A stretch of 64,000 nt of DNA from an uncultured Eubacteriales bacterium (lineage in GTDB: Bacteria > Bacillota > Clostridia > Christensenellales > CAG-917): positions 4,875-68,874 of the forward strand of contig URAF01000013.1 in NCBI GenBank assembly GCA_900545885.1. The letters run 5' to 3'. A program made the translations under genes and the position numbers. Of this stretch, positions 18,151 to 25,885 are shown in pieces. Every line of letters begins with the position of its first letter. The first letter of the stretch is position 1. The notes below the pieces were generated by a model that searched no databases, had not been told where the DNA came from, and saw only the letters and a program-made list of their open reading frames with translations.

Positions 18151-18934
18151 AAGAGCCTCCGATAATGTTTTTCACATATTTGACGCCGTCGGCGACTTCT
18201 TCGAACGAAGAATAATCGCCCGCGTATTGTTCGATGATAAGGGGTCCTTCGTACCCTGCGGCGGTGAGTTCGTTCACGAGTTCTCCGAAAGGAAAAACGC
18301 CTTTGCCGACCATAGCTATTTTGCCGTCCTCGGTACAGTCGGAAATGTGAACGTTGTGCAGTCTGTCGCCCATAACGGCAATGTATTCGCGCCAGTCGCG
18401 TTCGCTTTGACGCGCTTGTTTGATGTCAAGTACCGCCCCTACATTCGGGCAATACTCTTTGGCTTCCGCGAAAAATTCGGGAGAATTGAAAGCCGCCCAG
18501 TGTACGTTCTCGAAACAAAGCGTAACGCCGTAGTCAAGCGCGATGTCGCCGAGTTCCTTCATACGTCTGCCCACTTTTTCTGGCGACACGAAAGAGGTCT
18601 TTTTAAGACGTGTAGTTCCGTGGAAAGTGTAGTACTTTGCGCCGAGTTTGCGCGCCGTGTCCAGAACCTTGCGGTAAAAAACTTCGGCGTCGTTGCGTGT
18701 GCGCGGTGCGGCGTTGAAAAGCTGGGGTTCGAACTGCGTATTGAGCGAGTGAACGGAATATATTTCAAGCCCGTCGCGGCGAGCCTGTAAAAGGTCGCCG
18801 AAAGCGGGCTCGTATTCGGTGTAAGTGGTGAGGAACACTTCGGCGCATTCCCCGCCACATTGTTGAATGACCGAGAACGAGTCCTCGGTCAATACTTTCG
18901 AAAAGAATGTTGCTGTCGATATTCCGACTTTCAT
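18140..18934 (-). CDS. Sugar phosphate isomerase/epimerase-like TIM barrel
   Basis: 264 residues of the xylose-isomerase-like/AP endonuclease 2 superfamily. Barrel strand ends carry likely metal ligands: Glu in LCFENVHW, Asp in GAVLDIKQAR, His/Asp in NVHISDCTEDG, and Glu in PLIIEQYAGDY. The start TGATG overlaps the hpf stop and GAGGAAG lies upstream; the stop overlaps pgi. The family isomerises sugars or inositols, but the substrate cannot be named. The overlaps make hpf, this gene and pgi one operon. Confidence 0.85.
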   Translation of the reverse strand: MKVGISTATFFSKVLTEDSFSVIQQCGGECAEVFLTTYTEYEPAFGDLLQARRDGLEIYSVHSLNTQFEPQLFNAAPRTRNDAEVFYRKVLDTARKLGAKYYTFHGTTRLKKTSFVSPEKVGRRMKELGDIALDYGVTLCFENVHWAAFNSPEFFAEAKEYCPNVGAVLDIKQARQSERDWREYIAVMGDRLHNVHISDCTEDGKIAMVGKGVFPFGELVNELTAAGYEGPLIIEQYAGDYSSFEEVADGVKYVKNIIGGSYAH

Positions 18935-19266
18935 CAGACTTCTTCTTCCTCGTAGACGTTTTCTGCGCCTCTCTTGGTTTTGCCCCAGATGTCCTTCTGT
19001 TTGCGGATTTGTCCGAGCAGTCTCGGAATGACCTCGTCGATGTTGTCGAAGGGCGAGGGGGACGACGCTTCCGCACGGTAGGACTGACTGCGATAGACGA
19101 CGGTCATATCCGTGGTGTAGGTGCCGCCTTCCAGCGTAACGACGAATTTCGCGACAGCGTCATCGTCGTCATTGAAATACTTGTCGAGTTTGGCGCACTT
19201 TTTTTCGGTGATTGCTTTGAGCGAATCGCTGACGTTGTAGTCTTTTCCGAAGATTTCGATTTTCAT
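18934..19266 (-). CDS. hpf: Short ribosome hibernation factor (HPF/RaiA)
   Basis: 110 residues covering only the N-terminal RaiA domain (MKIEIFGKDYNVSDSLK, then DMTVVYRSQSYRAEASS and an acidic EEEEV end). Most Firmicutes encode a long form of about 180 residues whose C-terminal domain dimerises ribosomes into 100S; that domain is absent. The protein should block the decoding channel of idle ribosomes. GGAGG lies before the ATG at 19266, and a consensus promoter is 29 bases upstream. Confidence 0.9.
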   Translation of the reverse strand: MKIEIFGKDYNVSDSLKAITEKKCAKLDKYFNDDDDAVAKFVVTLEGGTYTTDMTVVYRSQSYRAEASSPSPFDNIDEVIPRLLGQIRKQKDIWGKTKRGAENVYEEEEV

Positions 19267-19294
19267 AGCTGTGCCTCCGAATTTTGGTAATAAC

Positions 19295-19323
19295 ATTATA
19301 TCAAATTTCTTCGGCGTATTCAA
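19295..19323 (-). promoter_or_regulatory. Promoter of hpf-isomerase-pgi
   Basis: TTGAAT (19318-19323), a 17-base spacer and TATAAT (19295-19300) on the minus strand. Confidence 0.85.
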
Positions 19324-19387
19324 TAGCGATATGAAAAATACTTGACCGAGTAATATATTACCACACGCGCGCGGACAAGGCAAACGA

Positions 19388-19414
19388 ATGGGGCGGCAAA
19401 ATCCGCCGCCCCGA
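19388..19414 (-). terminator. Probable terminator after clpC
   Basis: A perfect 8-bp G+C stem (GGGGCGGC at 19390-19397 with GCCGCCCC at 19405-19412) lies 40 bases after the clpC stop. The following U-run on the minus strand is poor, so efficiency is uncertain. Confidence 0.6.
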
Positions 19415-19454
19415 AAAATAATCATATTGTGCCGAAAAACCTATATACGGCTGT

Positions 19455-22019
19455 TTACTTTTTGAAGGTGAGCGCGCCGCCGTCGACGTCTATCGTTACT
19501 TTGTCGCCGCCGCCGATTTCACCGGACAACAGCATTTCGCTGAGTTTGTCTTCGACAAGTCGCTGTATCGTACGGCGAAGCGGTCTTGCTCCGTACTCTT
19601 CGTTGTAGCCTTGTCCCACGATGAAGTCTTTTGCCGCGTCCGTGATGGTAATTGTGATGTCGCGCTCGTAGAGCCGTTTCGACAACGCCGAGAACATAAT
19701 CGCCGAGATTTTCTCGATGTCCTCTTTTGTAAGTCGGTGGAAGAAGATGATTTCGTCGATACGGTTGATAAGTTCGGGTTTCATCGCCTCTTTCAACGCC
19801 TGCATCTGACGTTCGCGCATATTCTCGTACTCTGCCGCCGCTTTGTCCGAACCCGTGCCGAAACCGAGTGGTGCTTTTGTTTTCGCGATTTCCGCCGCGC
19901 CGATGTTTGATGTCATAATGACGATTGTATTCTTGAAACTTACCACTCTGCCGTGGCTGTCCGTAAGTCTGCCGTCTTCGAGTATCTGCAACAGAATGTT
20001 GAACACTTCGGGGTGTGCCTTTTCGATTTCGTCGAACAGAACGACGGAATAGGGTTTTCTGCGCACCTTTTCGGTGAGCTGACCGCCCTCGTCGTAACCC
20101 ACGTAACCAGGCGCGGAGCCGATGAGTTTGGAGACGTTGTGTTTCTCCATATACTCCGACATATCCACGCGGATAAGCAGATTTTCGTCGCCGAACATGG
20201 CTTCGGCAAGCGCTTTTGCGAGTTCGGTTTTGCCGACGCCAGTAGGTCCGAGGAATATAAACGAACCGATGGGACGTTTGGGGTCTTTGAGTCCCGCTCT
20301 CGCACGTTTGATTGCCTTTGCGACGGCGACCACCGCTTCGTCCTGTCCGATGACTCTCTTGTGCAGAATTTCTTCGAGATGTTGCAGTTTTTCGCTTTCG
20401 CCTTCCGTAATCTTGCGTACGGGAATTCCCGTCCAGTCAGCGACTATGTCCGCGATTTCCTCTTCGCCGATACTGAGTTTGACGTCTTTGCTCTTATTCT
20501 TCCATTCCGCTTCGAGTTTCTCTTTCTGCTCGACCAGATTGTCGCGTTCCTGTTTGAGTTTGTCGGCTCGCTCGTACTGCTCGTGGCGTGCGGCTTCGGA
20601 TTTTTCGAGTTCGACTTCCTTTATGCGTTCCTCGACCTTTCTGATTTCGGGAGGCGTGGTGAAATTGAGTATCTTCTTTCTGCTCGCCGCCTCGTCGATA
20701 AGGTCGATTGCCTTGTCGGGAAGGAACCTGTCGGTGATGTATCTGTCGGAAAGTATCGCGGCGGACGAAATCGCCTCGTCCGTGATTTCAACCTTATGGT
20801 GCTGTTCGTACTTTTCTTTGAGTCCTTGCAGAATTTCGATTGTATCGGACACCGACGGCTGTTCCACCATAATGGGCTGGAACCTGCGTTCGAGTGCGGC
20901 GTCTTTCTCGAAATACTTTCTGTACTCTTCGATTGTTGTTGCGCCGATTGTCTGCAATTCGCCGCGGGCAAGCATAGGCTTCAACACGTTTGCGACGTCA
21001 AGACCGCCTTCGCCCGTCGAACCCGTACCGAGAATGGTGTGGATTTCGTCGATGAAAAGAATTATGTTGCCTGCGCGTTTGATTCCGTCGATTGCCTTTT
21101 TGAGTCTTTCTTCGAAGTCACCACGGTAACGGGTACCCGCAACCATGGACGTGATGTCAAGCGAGAACACGATTTTGTCGCGGAGCAGGTCGGGAACCTG
21201 TCCCTGAACTATCGCCTGCGCAAGTCCGTCGACTATCGCCGACTTACCTACGCCCGGTTCGCCTATCAGCACGGGGTTGTTTTTGGTGCGGCGGCACAGT
21301 ATCTGAATTATTCTTTCGATTTCTTTGCCGCGTCCGATTACGGGGTCGAGTTTGCCCGCCCTTGCCTTCGCGGTAAGGTCGATGCCGAACTGCGCGAGTT
21401 CTTCGGAAAGTCCGCCCCTTCCCGCATTCTGCGAAGAAGGCGCCTGCTCTCTCGCGTCCGCGCCGCCGTTGTCAAAGGGATAGTAATCCGTGTTGCGCAC
21501 GGGTTCTTCCCTTCTCGCGGTCTGTCTCGGAGACGGAGAGAAAAATTCGCCGAATATGCCGTCTATAAGGTCATTGAGGTCATAGACTTTTCTTTCGGCA
21601 GTCTGACCGCCGCCCGTCATTGCGTCGGCAAGTTTGTTTTGCAGAACGTCGAGGTCTACGCCCCATCTGCGCATAAGCACACCCGCCGCAACGGACGTTC
21701 TGTCCTCTGCAAGCGCGTAAAGCAGATGTTCGGTGTTAATCTGCGACGACGAAACTTTCGCCGCAAGGGCTTTCGACAAGTCGATTGCGCGCTGAGCGCG
21801 CGTCGAAACGGAGACGCTGTTTACCGCCTCTCCTATGTTGAAAAGTGCAAGCGTGGCTCTCTCGTCCACGCCGTATTGTGCAAGAATACGTGCCGCAAGA
21901 CAACCTGTCTGTGCGACCAGTCCGTAAAGCAGGTGCTCGGTGCAAACGAGCCCGCCTGTCCGCGCCGCAAGCCCCACGGCTTTGTCGAGTGCGGCTTTGT
22001 AGTTTTCGGAAAATACCAT
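19455..22019 (-). CDS. clpC: ATP-dependent Clp protease ATPase subunit ClpC
   Basis: 854 residues: paired Clp-N repeats (1-145), AAA+ module 1 with Walker A GEPGVGKS, a middle segment containing the UVR-type stretch (EKSEAARHEQYERADKLKQ), AAA+ module 2 with GPTGVGKTELAKAL, and the D2-small domain. A ClpP-contact loop is likely at the LGFG segment. ClpC unfolds substrates, including proteins marked with phospho-arginine by McsB, for ClpP. It starts one base after mcsB. No clpP is in the window. Confidence 0.97.
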   Translation of the reverse strand: MVFSENYKAALDKAVGLAARTGGLVCTEHLLYGLVAQTGCLAARILAQYGVDERATLALFNIGEAVNSVSVSTRAQRAIDLSKALAAKVSSSQINTEHLLYALAEDRTSVAAGVLMRRWGVDLDVLQNKLADAMTGGGQTAERKVYDLNDLIDGIFGEFFSPSPRQTARREEPVRNTDYYPFDNGGADAREQAPSSQNAGRGGLSEELAQFGIDLTAKARAGKLDPVIGRGKEIERIIQILCRRTKNNPVLIGEPGVGKSAIVDGLAQAIVQGQVPDLLRDKIVFSLDITSMVAGTRYRGDFEERLKKAIDGIKRAGNIILFIDEIHTILGTGSTGEGGLDVANVLKPMLARGELQTIGATTIEEYRKYFEKDAALERRFQPIMVEQPSVSDTIEILQGLKEKYEQHHKVEITDEAISSAAILSDRYITDRFLPDKAIDLIDEAASRKKILNFTTPPEIRKVEERIKEVELEKSEAARHEQYERADKLKQERDNLVEQKEKLEAEWKNKSKDVKLSIGEEEIADIVADWTGIPVRKITEGESEKLQHLEEILHKRVIGQDEAVVAVAKAIKRARAGLKDPKRPIGSFIFLGPTGVGKTELAKALAEAMFGDENLLIRVDMSEYMEKHNVSKLIGSAPGYVGYDEGGQLTEKVRRKPYSVVLFDEIEKAHPEVFNILLQILEDGRLTDSHGRVVSFKNTIVIMTSNIGAAEIAKTKAPLGFGTGSDKAAAEYENMRERQMQALKEAMKPELINRIDEIIFFHRLTKEDIEKISAIMFSALSKRLYERDITITITDAAKDFIVGQGYNEEYGARPLRRTIQRLVEDKLSEMLLSGEIGGGDKVTIDVDGGALTFKK

Positions 22020-22020
22020 A

Positions 22021-23046
22021 TTATTTTACCTCCTTTAATATGCCCTTCACGAGCCGCGCGCGGGTTATGTCCCTTTCTGTCGGTGAACACTCGCCCGTAG
22101 TAAGTGTCAGATTTGCCGCCGAACACAAAACAAGCAGTTTATCAAGCGGTTTTGTGTCTTTAAGTGGCAGTATGTTCAATATCACGCCCAACTTGACGTC
22201 GGAAATGAGGTTCATCAGTTCCGCGGAAGAAAGCATGTATGCATTGAGAAGAATGCCGTAACTGCGACATATTTTGTCGTAGAGTTCCGCGCCTTTTTTG
22301 TGCGCCAGCTTTTCCCTCGCGCGGCTTTCGTGCAGACACATTTCCGCAGTTGCACGTTCTATTATTTCTATTATACTCTCTTCGTCAACCCCCAGAGTTC
22401 TGGTGTTGGAAAGCTGGTACATATCGCCCAGCGCTCCGCTGCCTTCGCCGTAAACTCCGCGCACCGTAAGTCCGTAGTCCATGACGAATTTTTTGAGCGC
22501 GGTTTCGATTGCGCCAGCAAGTTTGAGCGCGGGCAGAAACAGCATTGTAGACGCTCTCATTCCCGTGCCGAGATTGGTAGGACATGCAGTGAGAAATCCC
22601 AGTCTGTCGTCGTATGCTATCGGCAATTCGCGTATAAGCCTGTCGTCGTAACGGCTTATGCGTTTGTACGCCGTGCGCAGGTTAAGCCCGTCCTCGACGC
22701 ACTGTTCGCGTACGTGGTCCTCCTCGTTGAGCATAATGGAAATGCCCTCTTTCTTTTCGAGTATGACCGCGCCCGTGGCGTCGTTTTTCTGCAAGGCGGG
22801 CGATATCAGGTGACGCTCGACCATTGCGAGTTTTTCAATCGGGCTCAAATCCTTCATGAAATAGAAGTTGTATTCGAACAGCCCTTTCGCCGCGGCGTCT
22901 GCGCCTTTCATAAACGCAAGACACTCTTCCCTGTCCTCGCGCGTCTGTCTGTGAGGAAAAGGAAGTCCTTCGACGTTGCGGGCAAGACGGATACGCGAAG
23001 AAATGACGTTAAAGCGTGTGAGTTCGTATGTTTCTTTAACGTCCAT
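22021..23046 (-). CDS. mcsB: Protein arginine kinase McsB
   Basis: 341 residues of the ATP:guanido phosphotransferase fold. Nucleotide-binding arginines appear in SSRIRLARN (16-24); CPTNLGTGMRAS carries the catalytic-loop Cys and substrate region; RGVYGEGSGALGDMYQLSN is the conserved C-terminal loop. McsB phosphorylates arginines to tag proteins for ClpCP. The start overlaps mcsA by 11 bases. In Bacillus McsB also inactivates CtsR, but no ctsR gene is present here. Confidence 0.95.
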   Translation of the reverse strand: MDVKETYELTRFNVISSRIRLARNVEGLPFPHRQTREDREECLAFMKGADAAAKGLFEYNFYFMKDLSPIEKLAMVERHLISPALQKNDATGAVILEKKEGISIMLNEEDHVREQCVEDGLNLRTAYKRISRYDDRLIRELPIAYDDRLGFLTACPTNLGTGMRASTMLFLPALKLAGAIETALKKFVMDYGLTVRGVYGEGSGALGDMYQLSNTRTLGVDEESIIEIIERATAEMCLHESRAREKLAHKKGAELYDKICRSYGILLNAYMLSSAELMNLISDVKLGVILNILPLKDTKPLDKLLVLCSAANLTLTTGECSPTERDITRARLVKGILKEVK

Positions 23047-23374
23047 TTCTTACTCCTTTCGGTCGTTTGCCGACGTGCGTGGACGAGTTCTGCGTGGCTT
23101 CCGCCGCCGCAACCGCGACTTCGCGCATATTGCGGTAACATTCGGGACAGCCGAACATAAACCCCGTGCGGAAATCTTCTGCGGTCGTGCCGCAAGCGGG
23201 ACACTCCTTGCCCTTTCGGGCGTGAACTTCCTGCATTACGTCGAACGCGGTTCTGCCCGCCTGCATTATTGCCTTATAACAGTCCGCGCAAAAGTGATAT
23301 TCCGCTATGCCGTTGTTGACAAGCGTTCTGTCGCAAAGCGTTGCCGTTCTTTTGTGGCAAAGGTCGCAAAGCAT
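23036..23374 (-). CDS. mcsA: McsB activator McsA, short form
   Basis: 112 residues with four zinc-binding CXXC pairs (CDLC, CADC, CPAC, CPEC), the hallmark of McsA. The family is usually about 170-180 residues with a C-terminal UVR motif; here the chain ends soon after the fourth pair and the UVR part is absent. McsA activates McsB and helps couple it to ClpC. It starts one base after galE and overlaps mcsB, so all four genes are one operon. Confidence 0.88.
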   Translation of the reverse strand: MLCDLCHKRTATLCDRTLVNNGIAEYHFCADCYKAIMQAGRTAFDVMQEVHARKGKECPACGTTAEDFRTGFMFGCPECYRNMREVAVAAAEATQNSSTHVGKRPKGVRNGR

Positions 23375-23375
23375 A

Positions 23376-24359
23376 TTATTTCTTGAACCCGTCGGGGTGC
23401 GTGCTGTGCCACTTCCACGCGGAAGCGACTATTTCTTCGAGGCTGTCGTAACGGGGTTTCCAACCGAGTTCGCGTTTGATTTTGTCGCTGGACGCAACAA
23501 GCGTCGCGGGGTCGCCGGGACGGCGCGCCTCAACCGTGCTCTTTATGTCAAGTCCCGTGACCTTGCGCGCGGTTTCGATGACTTCCTTGACGGAAAAACC
23601 GTTGCCGTTGCCGAGGTTGTAGTAAGTGGACTTGCCGCCGTTTTTGAGGTATTCGAGCGCGCGGATATGCGCGTCCACAAGGTCGGTTATGTGGATATAG
23701 TCCCTGATGCACGTACCGTCACGGGTGGGATAATCGTCGCCGAAAATACCGATGTGGTCGCGTTTGCCCAACGCAGCTTGCAGAATGATGGGGATAAGGT
23801 GACTTTCGGGGTTGTGAGCCTCGCCGATGTCGCCGTCACGGTGCGCGCCTGCCGCGTTGAAGTAACGCAGTGCAACGTACTTCATTCCGTACGCTTTGTC
23901 GTAGTCGCTCATGAACTGTTCCATCATAAGTTTGGTCTGACCGTATACGCTGGTCGGGTTCTGGGGGCTGTCTTCCGTGATGAGCCCGTCGCCCGTGTCG
24001 CCGTAAGTCGCGGCAGAGGACGAAAATACCAGATATTTGACGTTTTCGGCAAGCATTGCGTCGAGAAGAGAAAGCGTGCCTGCAACGTTGTTGCGGTAGT
24101 ATTTCGCAGGGTTTGTCATGCTCTCGCCGACGAGAGAATACGCCGCAAAGTGAATTACGGAGTCAACGTTGTATTTGCGGAAAGTTTCGCGCAGCAACTC
24201 CGTGTCGAAGATGTCGCCCTTGACGAAAGGCGCGTCGCCTACCGCCTCGATGTGACCCGTAACGAGATTGTCGTAAACCACGACGTCCATATTTCTTTCG
24301 CGCAGTTCTCTCACGGTATGCGAACCGATGTAACCTGCTCCGCCTGTGACAAGAATCAT
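23376..24359 (-). CDS. galE: UDP-glucose 4-epimerase
   Basis: 327 residues of extended short-chain dehydrogenase. NAD site GGAGYIGSH near the start, catalytic Ser in SSSAATYG, YxxxK as YGQTK, and NPTSVYG. It interconverts UDP-glucose and UDP-galactose for envelope glycans. The ATG at 24359 has AAAGGAG five bases upstream. It occupies the position that ctsR holds in most ctsR-mcsA-mcsB-clpC operons and is followed by mcsA after one base. Confidence 0.95.
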   Translation of the reverse strand: MILVTGGAGYIGSHTVRELRERNMDVVVYDNLVTGHIEAVGDAPFVKGDIFDTELLRETFRKYNVDSVIHFAAYSLVGESMTNPAKYYRNNVAGTLSLLDAMLAENVKYLVFSSSAATYGDTGDGLITEDSPQNPTSVYGQTKLMMEQFMSDYDKAYGMKYVALRYFNAAGAHRDGDIGEAHNPESHLIPIILQAALGKRDHIGIFGDDYPTRDGTCIRDYIHITDLVDAHIRALEYLKNGGKSTYYNLGNGNGFSVKEVIETARKVTGLDIKSTVEARRPGDPATLVASSDKIKRELGWKPRYDSLEEIVASAWKWHSTHPDGFKK

Positions 24360-24419
24360 GTTTTCTCCTTTGCGCCTGCACGTGAAACGCGCGCAAACAC
24401 GCACGATATTTTTTTATTG

Positions 24420-24448
24420 ATTATACTTCTTTGCAAGTTGTTTTGCAA
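24420..24448 (-). promoter_or_regulatory. Promoter of galE-mcsAB-clpC
   Basis: TTGCAA (24443-24448), a 17-base spacer and TATAAT (24420-24425). No CtsR-type GGTCAAA repeat is seen. The -35 overlaps the divergent dinB promoter. Confidence 0.78.
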
Positions 24449-24465
24449 CATTATTTGTGTATAAT
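24438..24465 (+). promoter_or_regulatory. Promoter of dinB, very close to the start codon
   Basis: TTGTTT (24438-24443), a 16-base spacer and TATAAT (24460-24465). The chosen ATG (24472) is only six bases past the -10, so transcription should begin at or near it. No LexA-type box is visible. Confidence 0.6.
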
Positions 24466-24471
24466 ATGCTT

Positions 24472-25695
24472 ATGGACAGAACCATACTCCATTGCGACCT
24501 CAACAATTTCTACGCATCGGTGGAACAAAAAATGCACCCCGAATTCGACGGGTTGCCGCTTGCCGTATGCGGGAATCCCGAGGTCAGGCACGGGATAGTT
24601 CTGGCAAAGAATATGCTTGCCAAAGAAGCCGGCGTCGCAACGGGCGAAGCCATATGGATTTCGCGGCAAAAATGCCCGAATATCGTATTCGTACCGCCGC
24701 ACTACGACGAGTACGTCAAATACAGCAAACAGGTTTTCGGAATATACACGGAATTCACGGACAGAGTGGAAAGTTTCGGACTGGACGAATGCTGGCTGGA
24801 CGTAACGGAGTCGGTGAGGTTGCTGGGCAACGGCAAACAGATTGCCGACAATATCCGCGAAACCGTGAAAAAACGCACGGGGCTTACCATATCCGTCGGC
24901 GTGTCCTTCACTAAGGTTCTTGCAAAACTGGGCAGCGACCTCAAAAAACCCGACGCGACAGTCGTTCTCGACCGCGAAAACTATATGCGGATTATCGGCG
25001 ACCGCTCCCCTTCCGAGCTCATTATGATTGGAAGAAAAACGGCGCAGAAACTTGAAAATCTCAACATTCGCACAATAAAACAGCTTGCTTGCGCGGACGT
25101 AGCGATGTTGCGCGACCATTTCGGCATTATCGCCGACAAAATGTCCGCCGCCGCACGCGGTATCGAAACCGAACCCGTAAAACTCTACTATGACACGCAC
25201 GTTCCAAAAAGCGTAAGCCACGGCACCACGACGCCGCGCGATATGACGACGTTCGAGGACGCCAAAATCGTAATTTACGCGCTTGCGGAAATGGTGGCAA
25301 TGCGCCTCAGACGTTTCAACCTCTGCGCGGACGGAGTGGGGCTTTCCGTGCGCGAAGCGTCACTCAGTCACAAGTCCTGTCAGGGCGTACTTCCCCGCTC
25401 CACTTCCAACGCCGCAGACATAGCCGAAGCCGCCCTCAAACTGCTTGCCAAACTTCACACTTTCCCCGCGCCGTTGCGCGCGATTTCCGTTGCGGCAATC
25501 CGCCTTTCGGACAAAAACGTCGTCCAGACTTCCCTTTTCGACTGCGAAGGCGAAAAAGAAGAAAAACTCGAACAAAGCATAGACAAAATCCGCGGCAAAT
25601 ACGGTTACAAGTCCGTAAAACGCGGGCTTATGCTCAAAAACGACCTTGCAACCAATCTGCACGAGGACGACGGTTTTTTGCCCTTCAAACGCTGA
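24472..25695 (+). CDS. dinB: DNA polymerase IV (Y family)
   Basis: 407 residues. LHCDLNNFYASVE holds the first catalytic Asp (D9), FGLDECWLDVTE the second acidic pair, and SVGVSFTKVLAKLGSDLKKP the finger/palm motif; little-finger domain at the C-terminus. It performs translesion synthesis. Possible starts are GTG 24457, ATG 24466 and ATG 24472; the last fits the family start MDRTILHCDLNNFY. No Shine-Dalgarno sequence is present for any, and a TATAAT ends six bases upstream, suggesting a leaderless message. Confidence 0.93.
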   Translation: MDRTILHCDLNNFYASVEQKMHPEFDGLPLAVCGNPEVRHGIVLAKNMLAKEAGVATGEAIWISRQKCPNIVFVPPHYDEYVKYSKQVFGIYTEFTDRVESFGLDECWLDVTESVRLLGNGKQIADNIRETVKKRTGLTISVGVSFTKVLAKLGSDLKKPDATVVLDRENYMRIIGDRSPSELIMIGRKTAQKLENLNIRTIKQLACADVAMLRDHFGIIADKMSAAARGIETEPVKLYYDTHVPKSVSHGTTTPRDMTTFEDAKIVIYALAEMVAMRLRRFNLCADGVGLSVREASLSHKSCQGVLPRSTSNAADIAEAALKLLAKLHTFPAPLRAISVAAIRLSDKNVVQTSLFDCEGEKEEKLEQSIDKIRGKYGYKSVKRGLMLKNDLATNLHEDDGFLPFKR

Positions 25696-25774
25696 AATCC
25701 GACAACCGTTTTAGGTTTTTCGGCATTTCCTTTTTACAATTTTTTGACAACTTTCCGCAAAACCTTTCAAATTG

Positions 25775-25803
25775 TTTACAACTCTGTGACAAATCTTTAT
25801 AAT
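25775..25803 (+). promoter_or_regulatory. Promoter of the Na/Pi cotransporter-rdgB unit
   Basis: TTTACA (25775-25780), a 17-base spacer and TATAAT (25798-25803). The following leader of about 75 bases can form a GGGG/CCCC-based hairpin around 25850-25877. Confidence 0.75.
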
Positions 25804-25885
25804 AATCCGTAGCGCACTTAACGAATTCAGCCTCACGGAGGCACTACTCGGGGTCGCGCGAAAAGCGTTAGCCCCTCATTGACTT

